A DNA stretch of 64,000 nt, from the NCBI RefSeq assembly GCF_023499255.1, contig NZ_CP092183.1:193501-257500 (forward strand). Direction: 5' to 3'. The notes beneath the pieces are model-generated. The model had not been told where the DNA came from. It saw only the letters and a list, made by a program, of their open reading frames with translations, and made no database searches. Within the stretch, counting starts at the first letter, position 1, and the number at the start of each line of letters is the position of its first letter. This document shows, piece after piece, positions 11,211 to 20,672 of the stretch. The DNA comes from Couchioplanes caeruleus. Its GTDB lineage: Bacteria > Actinomycetota > Actinomycetes > Mycobacteriales > Micromonosporaceae. The position numbers and the translations under genes were made by a program.

Positions 11211-11785
11211 CCGTACGTGTCCCGGGGTCCGCGGCCCTGCACCCGGCGCGGCCCTCTGTTCCAGGACGGCGCCGCGGGGCCGTGGATGTTGAGCCGTTTC
11301 ACGACGTTGTGGCCGACCTCGGCGGCGATGCTGCGCAGCAGGGTCGCCGCCAGCAGGCGCAGCTGGGTCGCCCAGGCCGTCGACTCCGCCTCCACGGTCA
11401 GCACGCCGTCGTCGAGCTTCACCGGCCGGCTGTGCTTGGCGATGTCCGAGCCGACGACCTTCTCCCAGGCACCGAAGACCGTCGCCTCGGCGGCCGGCTT
11501 CTGCCAGCCGCGCTGCTTCAGGATCCGCTCGAGGACCGCGCCGAACAGCTGCGGATCCCGGGGATCCGGGCCCGGGCCGGAATAGCCGCGCAGCCGTCGT
11601 CCCTCACCCTCGCTGGGGGTACGCCGGCGCGGCGCCTGCTGGGCGGCCCGGCGCTTGGCGAGCGCGGCGTCGAGAACGGCCCGGGCGAGCTGCGGGCCGG
11701 CCACGCCCTCGGGAGCGGGAGCGTCGCTGGGCGTCGAGGGACCTGAGGCGGCCGCTGAGCCCTTTTCGGGGCGATCCTCAGACAC
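11207..11785 (-). CDS. DUF721 / DciA-like protein
   Basis: 192 residues. A Pro/Ala-rich N-terminal half precedes the DUF721 domain (about residues 75-190): [51 protein letters not shown] and RLNIHGP. DciA-type proteins load or activate the replicative helicase DnaB; the actinobacterial copy sits beside recF and gyrB (Rv0004 in M. tuberculosis). The GTG start overlaps the recF stop by 8 bases, indicating translational coupling. The helicase-loading role is known for relatives and is inferred here. Confidence 0.88.
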   Translation of the reverse strand: MSEDRPEKGSAAASGPSTPSDAPAPEGVAGPQLARAVLDAALAKRRAAQQAPRRRTPSEGEGRRLRGYSGPGPDPRDPQLFGAVLERILKQRGWQKPAAEATVFGAWEKVVGSDIAKHSRPVKLDDGVLTVEAESTAWATQLRLLAATLLRSIAAEVGHNVVKRLNIHGPAAPSWNRGPRRVQGRGPRDTYG

Positions 11786-12905
11786 GGGTCACCGTTCCTG
11801 GTCCGACGTCGTAGCGGGCGCCCTGAAGGGTCGTCGGCACATCCTCCGGCACGGCGCAGGTGACCAGCAACTGGGCGGCGTCGGCGACCAGCGTCGCGAG
11901 CCGTTGCCGCCGGCCCGCGTCGAGCTCGGCGAAGACGTCGTCGAGGATCAGCACCGGCTCGATGCCGTCCGTGCGGAGCAGGTCGTACGCCGCCAGCCGC
12001 AACGCCAGCGCGAACGACCAGGACTCGCCGTGGCTCGCGTACCCCTTCGCGGGAAGGTCTCCCAGCGACAGCGTGAGGTCGTCGCGGTGCGGTCCGACCA
12101 GCGTGACGCCACGCTCGATCTCCGCCTGACGGCGTTCGGCGAGCGAAGCGAGCAGGGCTTCCTCGAGCGCCGGGCGGTCCGGCGGGAGGCCGTCGCCGAG
12201 GCGGGACGCGTACGCGATGGCAGCGGCCGTCCGCCCGGCAGCCACCGCGTCGTACGCCTTCGTCAGGTGCGGCCCGAGCGCGCCCACCAGCTCGATCCGT
12301 CCGGCGAGGAGCTCCGCGCCGTGGTGCGCGAGGTGTTGGTCCCAGACCGCGAGCGTCGACAGATCCTGCCCTCGCGTGCCACCGACCTTGCGCGTCAGGT
12401 ACGCCGTGCGCAGCAGTGCGTTGCGCTGCTTCACCACGCGGTCGTAGTCGGAGCGCACACCGGCGTACCGCGGCTGGCGCGCCACGAGCAGGTCGTCCAG
12501 ATAGCGGCGGCGCTCGGACGGATCCCCACGGACCAGCTCCAGGTCCTCCGGCGCGAAGAGCACCATGCGCAGAGCGCCCAGAACTTCGCGGGACCGGCGT
12601 ACGGGAGAACGGTTGAGCCGCGCCCGGTTCGCCTTGCCCGGGACGATCTCCAGCTCGACCAGCAGCTCACGTCCATCGTGGACGACCGCGCACCGGATCA
12701 CCGCCGAACTCGCGCCCGCGCGGACCAGCGGGGCGTCCGTGGCGACCCGGTGACTGTCCAGCGTGGCCACGTAGCCCAGTGCCTCGATGAGGTTGGTCTT
12801 GCCCATGCCGTTCTGGCCGACCAGGACGCTGACGCCCGGGTCGAGGTCGACCGCCACCCGCTCGTACGAACGGAAATCGGTCAGCTCGACCCGGCGCACG
12901 TACAT
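11778..12905 (-). CDS. recF: DNA replication and repair protein RecF
   Basis: 375 residues, SMC-like ATPase that helps RecOR load RecA at gaps. Walker A is VGQNGMGKT at residues 29-37, the signature region is [15 protein letters not shown], and Walker B is [11 protein letters not shown]. The start lies 3 bases downstream of the gnd stop codon, and the 3' end overlaps the DUF721 gene, so dnaN-gnd-recF-DUF721 form one minus-strand block. Confidence 0.97.
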   Translation of the reverse strand: MYVRRVELTDFRSYERVAVDLDPGVSVLVGQNGMGKTNLIEALGYVATLDSHRVATDAPLVRAGASSAVIRCAVVHDGRELLVELEIVPGKANRARLNRSPVRRSREVLGALRMVLFAPEDLELVRGDPSERRRYLDDLLVARQPRYAGVRSDYDRVVKQRNALLRTAYLTRKVGGTRGQDLSTLAVWDQHLAHHGAELLAGRIELVGALGPHLTKAYDAVAAGRTAAAIAYASRLGDGLPPDRPALEEALLASLAERRQAEIERGVTLVGPHRDDLTLSLGDLPAKGYASHGESWSFALALRLAAYDLLRTDGIEPVLILDDVFAELDAGRRQRLATLVADAAQLLVTCAVPEDVPTTLQGARYDVGPGTVTRV

Positions 12906-12908
12906 GGA

Positions 12909-13781
12909 TCAGCGCTTGACGGCGTGGCCGCCGAACTGGTTGCGCAGCGCCGCGACGGCCTTCATCGCCGGCGAGTCCTCCTGGCGGGACGCGAACCGGG
13001 CGAACAGCGACGCGGCGATCACGTTGGCGGGCACGGCGAGGCGTACGGCCTCGTCGACCGTCCAGCGGCCCTCGCCGGTGTCCTCCGCGTACCCCTTGAG
13101 GTTGGCCAGCTCCGGGTCCTCGTCGAGGGCGAGGTCGAGGAGGTCGAGCAGCCACGACTTGACGACGGAGCCCTCGCGCCAGCTCTTGATGACCTCGGGG
13201 ACGTTCTCGACGAGCTCCGAGGCCTTGAGGATCTCGTAGCCCTCGGCGTACGCGTGCATGAGGCCGTACTCGATGCCGTTGTGGACCATCTTGGCGTAGT
13301 GACCGGCACCGTGCGGACCGGCGTGCGCGAAGCCGAACTCGCCGGCCGGCTTGAGCGCGTCGAAGATCGGCTGGCAGTGCGCCACGATCTCGGCGTCGCC
13401 ACCCACCATCAGCGCGTACCCGTTGGTGTTGCCCCAGATGCCGCCCGAGACGCCGCAGTCCAGGTAGTGGATGCCCTTCGCCTTGAGCCGCTCGGCGCGC
13501 GGGCCGTCGTCGGTGAACTTCGAGTTGCCGCCGTCGATGATGATGTCACCCTCGGAGAGCAGCTCGGCGAGCTCGTCGATCGTCTTCTCGGTGATCTGGC
13601 CGGCGGGAACCATCGTCCAGACCACGCGCGGCGCGGCCAGCTTCTCCACCAGCTCGGCGAGGCTGGCGACGTCGGTGGTCTCCTTGTGGTGGTCGTAACC
13701 CACCACCTCCTGGCCGGCGGCGCGCAGGCGGTCCCGCATGTTGCCGCCCATCCGGCCCAGTCCGATGAGGCCGAGCTGCAT
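12909..13781 (-). CDS. gnd: 6-phosphogluconate dehydrogenase, decarboxylating (short form)
   Basis: 290 residues, the short bacterial class of 6PGDH that oxidises and decarboxylates 6-phosphogluconate to ribulose-5-phosphate in the pentose phosphate pathway. The Rossmann motif LIGLGRMGGNM is at the N-terminus. GGNSKFTDDGPRAERL, CGVSGGIWGNTNGYALMVGG and HAGPHGAGHYAKMVHNGIEY carry the substrate and catalytic residues (K in HYAKMVHNGIEY). AGGGGGAACATC gives a good ribosome binding site. Its place between dnaN and recF is typical of Micromonosporaceae and streptomycetes; a functional link to replication is not evident. Confidence 0.95.
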   Translation of the reverse strand: MQLGLIGLGRMGGNMRDRLRAAGQEVVGYDHHKETTDVASLAELVEKLAAPRVVWTMVPAGQITEKTIDELAELLSEGDIIIDGGNSKFTDDGPRAERLKAKGIHYLDCGVSGGIWGNTNGYALMVGGDAEIVAHCQPIFDALKPAGEFGFAHAGPHGAGHYAKMVHNGIEYGLMHAYAEGYEILKASELVENVPEVIKSWREGSVVKSWLLDLLDLALDEDPELANLKGYAEDTGEGRWTVDEAVRLAVPANVIAASLFARFASRQEDSPAMKAVAALRNQFGGHAVKR

Positions 13782-13819
13782 GATGTTCCCCCTAGGTTTG
13801 TGACTCTTCCAGCCCAGTA

Positions 13820-14953
13820 TCAGCGGGTTACCCGGATAGGCATGATCAGATAGCGGTATCCGGGCACGATTTCGCCGTCTTCGGCTGCGGGGGAGATCAC
13901 AGCAGGCTTGAAGGCGTCGACGAACGACAACACGGCCGTCGGGGCGCCCAGGTTCTGCAGACCGTCGATCAGGTACTGCGGGTTGAAACCGATGGTGAGC
14001 GGCTCACCGGTGAAGGTGGCCTCCATGGCCTCGCTGGCCCGCGCCTCCTCGGTGCCGCCCGCCTCGACCACGAGACCGTCCTCGCTGAAGCTCAGCAGGA
14101 CGGGCGTGGTGCGCTCGGCGACCAGGGCGACGCGACGGACCACCTCGACCAGGGCGGAGACGGTCACCCGCGCTTCGGCGTTGTGGCTCGCCGGGAACAG
14201 GGACCGCACCGGCGGGTAGTTCGCACCGTCCAGCAGCCGGCTCGTGGTGCGCCGGGTGCCACCCGCGAAACCGATCATGCCCTCGCCGGCGTTGCCCTGC
14301 GCGAGGGCGAGCGTGACGGCGCCGCCGATCGGGCCCAGCGCCTTCGCCGTGTCGTTCAGCGTCTTCGCCGGCACCAGGGCGTTCAGGCTGATGCCGGGGT
14401 CGTCCGGGTTCCACTCCAGCTCACGCATCGCCAGGCGGTACCGGTCCGTTGCCAGCATCGCCATCGTCGAGCCGTTCAGCTCGATCCGTACGCCGGTCAT
14501 CATCGGCAGCGTCTCGTCCCGCCCGGCCGCGACGGCCACCTGCGCGACGGCGACGGCGAACGCCTGGGCGTCGACCGTGCCGGCGCTCGACGGCATGTCG
14601 GGCAGAGTCGGGTAGTCCTCCACCGGCATCACCGGGAGGGTGAAGCGTGCACTGCCGCAGACCAGCTCGAGGTGCGAGCCCACCGCGGCGATGTCTACCG
14701 GCTTGGCCGGGAGCGCCTTGGTGATCTCGGCGAGCAGCCGGCCGGAGACGAGCGCGGCACCGTCGGCGTCCGCCTGCACCTCCACGCTCACCTGGCTGGA
14801 GACCTCGTAGTCGAAGCCGGAGACATGCAACCTGCCGTCGGTCACCCGCAGCATGACGCCGGCCAGGACCGGCACCGAAGGACGGCTGGGGAGGCTCTTG
14901 GCCGTCCACGCCACCGCGTCGGCGAGTGCGTCTCGCTCCACCCGGAACTTCAT
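13820..14953 (-). CDS. dnaN: DNA polymerase III sliding clamp (beta subunit)
   Basis: 377 residues, three clamp domains, beginning MKFRVERDALADAVAWTAK and ending GYRYLIMPIRVTR, the canonical C-terminus that closes the ring and its hydrophobic partner-binding cleft. It confers processivity on the polymerase and docks RecF-type and repair proteins. It is the first gene after oriC on this side, transcribed away from dnaA across the origin, as in other actinobacteria. The ATG start is unambiguous. Confidence 0.98.
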   Translation of the reverse strand: MKFRVERDALADAVAWTAKSLPSRPSVPVLAGVMLRVTDGRLHVSGFDYEVSSQVSVEVQADADGAALVSGRLLAEITKALPAKPVDIAAVGSHLELVCGSARFTLPVMPVEDYPTLPDMPSSAGTVDAQAFAVAVAQVAVAAGRDETLPMMTGVRIELNGSTMAMLATDRYRLAMRELEWNPDDPGISLNALVPAKTLNDTAKALGPIGGAVTLALAQGNAGEGMIGFAGGTRRTTSRLLDGANYPPVRSLFPASHNAEARVTVSALVEVVRRVALVAERTTPVLLSFSEDGLVVEAGGTEEARASEAMEATFTGEPLTIGFNPQYLIDGLQNLGAPTAVLSFVDAFKPAVISPAAEDGEIVPGYRYLIMPIRVTR

Positions 14954-14984
14954 GCCATGCCCTCCGCGTCACTTTCCTCGACGA

Positions 14985-15479
14985 ACCAGCTTGAGATCGG
15001 ACCCAGCTTCGGGAGCTGGACCGGCTTGTGCACCAGAGCAGCTTGTACGCCGGACCGGTTGTGCACCAGACCGGCTCATGTACCGGACCAGCTTGCGCAC
15101 CGGACCAGTTTGTCTGCTGGGCCGGCTCGTGCGCCGGACCAACTTGTTGTGTGTTGGACCAGCCCGTGTGCCGGACCGGCTTTGTCGTCTGCTGGGCCGG
15201 CTCCTGTGCTGGACCAGCTCGTTCTGTGCCGGACCCGCTCATGAGCCTGCCCGGCTGTGGGCCGGAACTGCTCACGGGCTGAACCAGCTTGTGGGCTGTG
15301 ACGGCTCGTATGTGCTGGACCAGCTTGTGGGCTGGACCGGATCGTGCACCAGACCGGTTGGTGCGCCGACCGGGTTGTGTGCCCGACCAGCTCACGTGCC
15401 CGACCAGCTCGTGCACCGGACGCGCCGGTGAACGGGACCAGCACTCACCTGGGCCGGCTCGAGAACGGACCAGCTTCGG
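14985..15479. repeat. Degenerate 17-bp tandem array between dnaN and oriC
   Basis: About 29 head-to-tail units of 15-21 bp, mostly exactly 17, with approximate consensus ACCAGCTYGTGYGCCGG. Because 17 is not a multiple of three, the array is open in several frames with no gene. It occupies the whole space between the dnaN start and the core origin. The last two units belong to a 52-bp sequence that recurs inverted at 29600-29651. Confidence 0.88.
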
Positions 15480-15496
15480 ATGTGCTGATGGAGCCC
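15445..15496 (+). repeat. 52-bp dispersed repeat, copy 1 (oriC side)
   Basis: It starts TCACCTGGGCCGGCTCGAGA and ends ATGTGCTGATGGAGCCC. It covers the end of the 17-bp array plus adjoining unique sequence. It matches the reverse complement of 29600-29651 at 51 of 52 positions; flanks are unrelated. Confidence 0.92.
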
Positions 15497-15599
15497 ACTG
15501 AACTCTATGGCGCGGGTGGGCGTGACGTCCGCCCGGCCCCCGATGCTGAGAAGACCTGCCCGGGGTGGATCGGGCCGCGAGCGGCTCGTCCACACCTTC

Positions 15600-16188
15600 C
15601 CCAACGCTGATGATTGGTTTTTGGATTTTCGGCAGAGAGATATCAGTCGTAATCATCGGGCCTGTGCACACTGTGGAGAACTCACGTTGTCGCAGGTCAG
15701 CAGGTTATCCACCGGTGATTCACATGTGGGCAACCGGGGTATAAACCCGGGTCCGCGTCCACAGCTGCGGACGAGACGGCGGTTGTCCACCGTTGTCCAC
15801 CGGCTGTCCACCGCTTATCCACCGGGTTTGTCCCCGGGTCTGGGGATAACGCTGGGACGCTACCGGCTCGTCGTCCCCAGAACCTTCAACAGGAAATCCA
15901 CACGCGTCCACAGGGTGTGGGCAGCCTTGTGACGCTCTGTGTCTGTCCACATCGATTTCCCCAGGAGTTCTCCACATCTGTGCGGAACGGGGCGCGAAGT
16001 TTTCCACCGTTGGGGACAGGGCCTGTGAAGAGCTGTGGATTAGTGTGGAAAACGTTGGCACGAAACGGTTCCGTCCCGACGTTGACATTTCGCCGCGGAG
16101 GTGGGTGTGGCTCTTCGGGGTTGGTGCGGGCTTTCCGGGCGGCATGGGGATGAGCCTGTGGGTAGACCGGTGCAGAAGCTGTGGACAA
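15600..16188. other. Chromosomal origin of replication (oriC)
   Basis: It lies between dnaN and dnaA. An AT-rich block at 15609-15657 (TGGTTTTTGGATTTTC and neighbours) is the likely unwinding element. DnaA boxes follow: TTATCCACC at 15705; then a head-to-tail run TTGTCCACC (15783), TTGTCCACC (15793), CTGTCCACC (15804), TTATCCACC (15815); TGGGGATAA at 15841; and many weaker TCCACA/TGTGGA matches up to a perfect TGTGGACAA at 16180-16188. The box consensus is the TTGTCCAC type usual for high-GC actinobacteria. Function is inferred from position and box density. Confidence 0.93.
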
Positions 16189-16824
16189 CCTGGTGAAAGC
16201 GCTGGTCACGGTTGGTGGGGCGTTGGGTCGGGGTGGAATTGGCCCAGGAGAGCTTGGGTGGCGAGGCGGATGCGCGGCGAGCTGTGGGTGGGGCGGCTCG
16301 GCGGTGGTCGGCGTGGTGTGGCGTTGCCTTGGAGGGCAGGGTCGGGGCGTCGCCCTGGACGATCGGATGCGGCATGTCGCCCTTGCACGATCGGATAGGG
16401 CACGAGCGGGCCGGCCGGCATGAGGGCTCATAGGACCGGTCGGCTTGTGCTGCTTCCTGACAGGCCGGCGGGCGCAGTCCGGTAGGTCGCGCGGCAGGGC
16501 TGTCCGGGAGGGCGACTCGGGAGGGCGACTCGGGAGGGCGGCTCGGGAGGCTGCGGTGCTCACCGTCGCGGCACACACCACGTCGACCCGGTGGGGGCAA
16601 CCGGGGAACGCGGAGGACGGCGACCCGGGGGACGAACTGGCGAGTCAGGGCGGCCGTTCAGCCCGTGCAGGTTGTGTCAGTAGGTCGGTCCGGGACGGCG
16701 GCCCGGCAGGTCAGCCCGGCGGCGGGCGACGGCCTGGAGGGGCTACGGCTTGGTGCACGTGAGGGCTCCGGCCACGGTGGTGCGGTTGTCCGGGGTGCGG
16801 CCGTACCGTCGAAACGGTTTTGAT
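16189..16824. other. G-rich non-coding stretch between oriC and the end of dnaA
   Basis: About 635 bp without a credible gene. The plus strand is rich in G runs and contains three near-identical 14-bp units (GGGAGGGCGACTCG) near 16506-16550. A short ACCGT/ACGGT hairpin with a TTCG loop lies 16805-16818, just beyond the dnaA stop, and could help end the dnaA transcript, although no U-run follows. Confidence 0.5.
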
Positions 16825-18663
16825 CTAAGTGTTCTGCTTGATGCGGTTCGTCAGCTCGGCGATCTGGTTGTAGAGGCTGCGGCGCTCGGCCATGTGCTGG
16901 CGGATTTTGCGGTCCGCGTGCATGACCGTGGTGTGGTCGCGGCCGCCGAAGGCCTGGCCGATGCGGGGCAGCGACAGGTCGGTGAGCTCTCGGCAGAGGT
17001 ACATGGCGACCTGGCGGGCGTTCACGAGGACCCGGGAGCGCGAGTGGCCGCGGAGGTCTTCGAGGCTCACGCCGAAGTAGTCGGCGGTCGAGACCATGAT
17101 CTGGTCGGCCGTGATCTCCGGACCGGCGCCGTCGGGCATGAAGTCGCGGAGGACTTCCTCGGCCAGCGAGAGTTGCACCGCGCTGCGGGTGAGGCTGGCG
17201 AACGCTGTCACCCGGATGAGGGCGCCCTCGAGTTCGCGGATCGAGTTGGAGACGCGGGAGGCGATGAACTCGAGCACGTCGTCCGGGGCGTACATGCGCT
17301 CCTGAGCGGCCTTCTTCTGCAGGATCGCGATGCGGGTCTCGAGGTCCGGCGGCTGGATGTCCGCGAGCAGGCCCCATTCGAAACGGGTACGCATGCGGTC
17401 CTCGAGCGTCGCCAGCTGTCTCGGGGAGCGGTCCGAGCTGATGACGATCTGCTTGTTGGCGTTGTGCAGGGTATTGAACGTGTGGAAAAACTCCTCCTGC
17501 GTACGCTCGCGGTTCTCCAGGAACTGGATGTCGTCGATCAGGAGGATGTCGACGTCGCGGTAGCGGCGCTGGAACGCCTGGGTCTTGTCGTCGCGCAGGC
17601 TGTTGATGAAGTCGTTGGTGAATTCCTCGGTCGACACGTAGCGGACGCTGCGGGCGTGGCCGAGCGTGGTGGCGTAGTGACCGATCGCGTGCAGCAGGTG
17701 TGTCTTGCCGAGCCCGGAGCTGCCGTAGATGAACAGCGGGTTGTACGCCTTCGCCGGAGACTCCGCCACCGCGACCGCCGCGGCGTGCGCGAAGCGGTTG
17801 GAGGAGCCGATGACGAAGGTCTCGAACATGTACTTCGGGTTCAGCCGGTTGCCGTCGTTGCCGCCCGGACGCCCGGCGGCGGGGCCGCGCAGGTCGATCG
17901 GGGCGCGGCCGGGACCGTTGTCGCCGCCGTGCCGCATCTGCATCGTGTCGTCGCGACGGTCCTGCGCTCGCTCGTCGTGGTGACGCTGATTCTCGCGGAG
18001 CTGCGCCGGCTCGGTCGCCATCCGATGCCCGGTGGAGTCGTTCGGCGTCTCCGTGTAGTGCGGTAGCTGCCGGGGCGGCTCGGGCGCCGGCTTCTTTTCC
18101 TCCGCGATGGTGGATTTCGCCGGCTCCGGCTGGCCCATCGGCAGCGGTGCGGCGAACAGCGCGTCCTGACCGTCGCGCGCCGCCGGCACGCCGCGCGTGA
18201 AAGGCGCCTGCGCCGACCCGGTCGGCGCGTCGCTCTGGTCATAACTCTCGCTGTAGGCGGGTGACTGCGCATAACGATCCGGGTACGGCGGGGGCGGTGC
18301 GTCCGAGTAGTGCGCGGGCGGTTCGGAGTAGTGCGCCGGCGGCTGGGTCGCCGGCTCGGGCGGCGGGGTGCCGTACACGGTGCCCGGTCGGCCGGTGCCG
18401 TCCTCGGGCGGGCGGACCGTCACGGCGACCTGGATCGGACGGCCGAGCCGGCGCGACAGGGCCTCGGTGATCGCCAGGCGCAACCGCGACTCGATCACGT
18501 CCCGGGTGTACGTGTCCGGGACGGAGAGCAGCGCGGTGTCCTCCACGATGGCGCGCAGGCGGGTCAGCCGCAGGTACGCACGCTGCTGAGCGGACGCGAT
18601 CTCGTCCGCCAGCTCGTCCGTCGCCGCAGCCCAGACCCCGCCAAGGTCGACCGTATCGGCCAC
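16825..18663 (-). CDS. dnaA: Chromosomal replication initiator protein DnaA
   Basis: About 612 residues from the GTG beginning [12 protein letters not shown]. Domain I spans residues 1-85. An unusually long Pro-rich linker (about 86-270) contains tandem PPAHYS motifs. The AAA+ domain has Walker A GSSGLGKT at 314-321 and Walker B LLIDDIQF. The C-terminal DNA-binding domain has the signature [12 protein letters not shown]. The open frame continues upstream another 139 codons across DnaA boxes and promoter sequence, so the later GTG is chosen. DnaA boxes about 140-160 bases upstream suggest autoregulation. Confidence 0.97.
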   Translation of the reverse strand: MADTVDLGGVWAAATDELADEIASAQQRAYLRLTRLRAIVEDTALLSVPDTYTRDVIESRLRLAITEALSRRLGRPIQVAVTVRPPEDGTGRPGTVYGTPPPEPATQPPAHYSEPPAHYSDAPPPPYPDRYAQSPAYSESYDQSDAPTGSAQAPFTRGVPAARDGQDALFAAPLPMGQPEPAKSTIAEEKKPAPEPPRQLPHYTETPNDSTGHRMATEPAQLRENQRHHDERAQDRRDDTMQMRHGGDNGPGRAPIDLRGPAAGRPGGNDGNRLNPKYMFETFVIGSSNRFAHAAAVAVAESPAKAYNPLFIYGSSGLGKTHLLHAIGHYATTLGHARSVRYVSTEEFTNDFINSLRDDKTQAFQRRYRDVDILLIDDIQFLENRERTQEEFFHTFNTLHNANKQIVISSDRSPRQLATLEDRMRTRFEWGLLADIQPPDLETRIAILQKKAAQERMYAPDDVLEFIASRVSNSIRELEGALIRVTAFASLTRSAVQLSLAEEVLRDFMPDGAGPEITADQIMVSTADYFGVSLEDLRGHSRSRVLVNARQVAMYLCRELTDLSLPRIGQAFGGRDHTTVMHADRKIRQHMAERRSLYNQIAELTNRIKQNT

Positions 18664-18803
18664 CGCCGCGCCACCCCCATCGCCACCGGACCCCCGGTGG
18701 CCTTGTTCGGCTTCCGCCTTGCCTGCCGTCACCCGTACGGGCGACGGACCGGCTCCCCCCAACCCAGCACATCCAACGTGCTGAACATGCACGGCGCCAC
18801 CGG

Positions 18804-18823
18804 CTGTCCACAGGTTATCCACA
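18804..18823. promoter_or_regulatory. DnaA boxes upstream of dnaA
   Basis: CTGTCCACA (18804-18812) and a perfect TTATCCACA (18815-18823) are 11 bp apart start to start, followed by AACCTGTGCAC. They lie 140-160 bases before the dnaA start, the expected place for autorepression. The rest of 18664-19346 shows no gene and should contain the dnaA promoter, which I cannot pinpoint. Confidence 0.8.
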
Positions 18824-19346
18824 ACCTGTGCACGCGTCGGCGGTCGCACCCCGGCCGGACGGTCGGCAGACTTCCCGGAGCCTGTGCTGGCGCGGGAAAA
18901 CAGGCTCACCGTGCCGAACGATTCACCGCTCCGTCGGTTCCTCTGCGGTTCCGTCCCAGCGGTTCCGTTCCCCGATGGTCCGTTCCCCGGCGGTTCCGAG
19001 GGCGGCTCCGTGAGGTGGCTCCGTGAGAGGTCCCGGCGAGGGCGGTTTGCGAACAGCGCTGAAGACCAGCAAACGGGCACGCTAACAGCGCAGGCGCGTC
19101 CGCATCAACCGGCGGTACCCGACCCGGGGCACACGTGGCACGAAAAGATTCACTCCGTACGCGTATAGACCGGCCTGGGTGACGGACCGTGCGGGGCTTG
19201 CCTGGGTTGTCCGGTCCGATTCCTCCGGATCCTCAAGCCTTGTCGTCCTCTGCCGCCCGGCCTGATCGTGTCTTTGTCGGAGGGCCGCTCTCTTCCGTCT
19301 CGGGACCTGGTGGCCGGGTTCCGCTCGGTCCGGCGACCGCTTGGCC

Positions 19347-19652
19347 GGGGGTCCGCTGAGGCTGGGGGTCCGCTGAGGCTGGGGGTCCGCTGAGGCTGGG
19401 GGTCCGCTGAGGCTGGGGGTCCGCTGAGGCTGGGGGTCCGCTGAGGCTGGGGGTCCGCTGAGGCTGGGGGTCCGCTGAGGCTGGGGGTCCGCTGAGGCTG
19501 GGGGTCCGCTGAGGCTGGGGGTCCGCTGAGGCTGGGGGTCCGCTGAGGCTGGGGGTCCGCTGAGGCTGGGGGTCCGCTGAGGCTGGGGGTCCGCTGAGGC
19601 TGGGGGTCCGCTGAGGCTGGGGGTCCGCTGAGGCTGGGGGTCCGCTGAGGCT
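19347..19652. repeat. 18 perfect copies of a 17-bp tandem repeat
   Basis: The unit GGGGGTCCGCTGAGGCT is repeated 18 times without a single difference, flanked by degenerate units (GGGGGTCCGCTTGGCCC at 19653). It fills the region between the divergent dnaA and rpmH promoters. The frame on the minus strand is open through it (17-residue period, Pro/Ser/Ala/Gln-rich) but lacks any start context or homology, so I treat it as non-coding. Perfect identity implies recent expansion or active homogenisation. Confidence 0.97.
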
Positions 19653-19774
19653 GGGGGTCCGCTTGGCCCGGGGGTTCGTCTGGCCGCGGGGTCCGCGCTT
19701 CCCCGGACCGGCTGGAACGCTGCTCGACCGGGCCTGGCCTGGGCGGGAACCTTGGCGTGCCGGGCCCCCGGTGG

Positions 19775-19803
19775 TTGACCGCCCGTGGAGCCCTGCGTAG
19801 GGT
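19775..19803 (+). promoter_or_regulatory. Putative rpmH promoter
   Basis: TTGACC, a 17-bp spacer and TAGGGT resemble housekeeping sigma hexamers. The -10 ends 86 bases before the rpmH GTG, leaving room for a short leader. Confidence 0.55.
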
Positions 19804-19888
19804 CGAGCGGTTGCTCCGCCGCGCTCTGCTAAAGTGGCGTCTTGCAGCCTGATGCCCCCTGGACGTAGTACGAAGACGGAGTTCTGAC

Positions 19889-20026
19889 GTGAGCAAGCGC
19901 ACCTACCAGCCGAACAACCGCCGGCGCGCCAAGACCCACGGTTTCCGGCTGCGCATGCGCACCCGGGCCGGCCGCGCCATCCTGGCCTCCCGCCGTGGCA
20001 AGGGCCGCAAAGAGCTGTCGGCCTGA
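19889..20026 (+). CDS. rpmH: 50S ribosomal protein L34
   Basis: 45 residues, [20 protein letters not shown] followed by [20 protein letters not shown] and ELSA: the complete, highly basic L34. It starts at GTG. It heads the plus-strand rpmH-rnpA-yidD-yidC-jag-rsmG operon. Confidence 0.98.
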   Translation: MSKRTYQPNNRRRAKTHGFRLRMRTRAGRAILASRRGKGRKELSA

Positions 20027-20060
20027 GCCGACCGCTGGTCGGGCCGGATGCCGGGTAGTC

Positions 20061-20417
20061 GTGCTGGCCGCGGAGCAACGACTGCGGCGTAGTACCGACT
20101 TCGCCGCAGCGGTTCGTGGTGGCCGCAGGGCGGGCCGCGGCACCGTGGTCGTCCACCTTCTTCTCGATGAGCCGGCGCAAGCCTCTGAGGCGCGCGCCGG
20201 CTTTGTCGTGTCCAAGGCGGTCGGCAACGCGGTGGTCCGCAACAAGGTGCGCCGCCGCCTGCGCCATCTGGTGCGTCCACGGCTGAGCGAGCTGCCCGCG
20301 GGGACGTCCCTCGTCGTGCGCGCCCTGCCCGCCTCGGCGTCGGCGTCCTTCGAGAGGCTCGGCGCCGACCTGGACGCCGCTCTGGCTGCCGCTCAGTCAC
20401 CCCGGCGGCGCCGATGA
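20061..20417 (+). CDS. rnpA: Ribonuclease P protein component
   Basis: 118 residues from the GTG giving [18 protein letters not shown]. The protein assists the RNase P RNA in trimming 5' ends of tRNA precursors. The central [19 protein letters not shown] is the conserved RNR motif. The upstream open frame is not used because the conserved N-terminus starts here. The stop overlaps the yidD start (ATGA). Confidence 0.96.
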   Translation: MLAAEQRLRRSTDFAAAVRGGRRAGRGTVVVHLLLDEPAQASEARAGFVVSKAVGNAVVRNKVRRRLRHLVRPRLSELPAGTSLVVRALPASASASFERLGADLDAALAAAQSPRRRR

Positions 20418-20671
20418 CACCGCTTGCCCGGCTGCTGACCGCGGCGATCGTCGCGTACCGTCGTTACGTGAGCCCGGCTCTGCCGGCTCGCTGCCGGTTC
20501 TACCCTTCGTGCAGCGCGTACGCCCTCGAGGCAGTCGCGAAACACGGAGCGCTCCGCGGGACCGGACTGGCGACCTGGCGGTTGCTGCGCTGCCACCCCT
20601 TCCACCCTGGCGGGTTCGATCCGGTTCCCGACCCGATCCGTCACCGTCCTGCCGATGTGACTGGAGCATGA
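20414..20671 (+). CDS. yidD: Membrane protein insertion efficiency factor YidD
   Basis: 85 residues with the hallmark [15 protein letters not shown] and [15 protein letters not shown], including the conserved cysteines. It is a small amphipathic membrane-associated factor that assists YidC. It is translationally coupled to rnpA, and its stop is one base before the yidC start codon. Confidence 0.97.
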   Translation: MTPLARLLTAAIVAYRRYVSPALPARCRFYPSCSAYALEAVAKHGALRGTGLATWRLLRCHPFHPGGFDPVPDPIRHRPADVTGA

Positions 20672-20672
20672 A

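Noticed and set aside
14985..15479. CRISPR array
   Set aside because: Units are contiguous and about 17 bp without unique spacers, and no cas genes are nearby; it is a tandem repeat.
15019..15671. Several overlapping open frames between dnaN and oriC on both strands
   Set aside because: A 17-bp tandem array without stop triplets opens all frames; no protein character.
19150..20267. Minus-strand frames with 17-residue Pro/Ser/Gln repeats across the dnaA-rpmH interval
   Set aside because: They translate the 17-bp array and run antisense through rpmH and rnpA; no ribosome binding site or non-repetitive domain.
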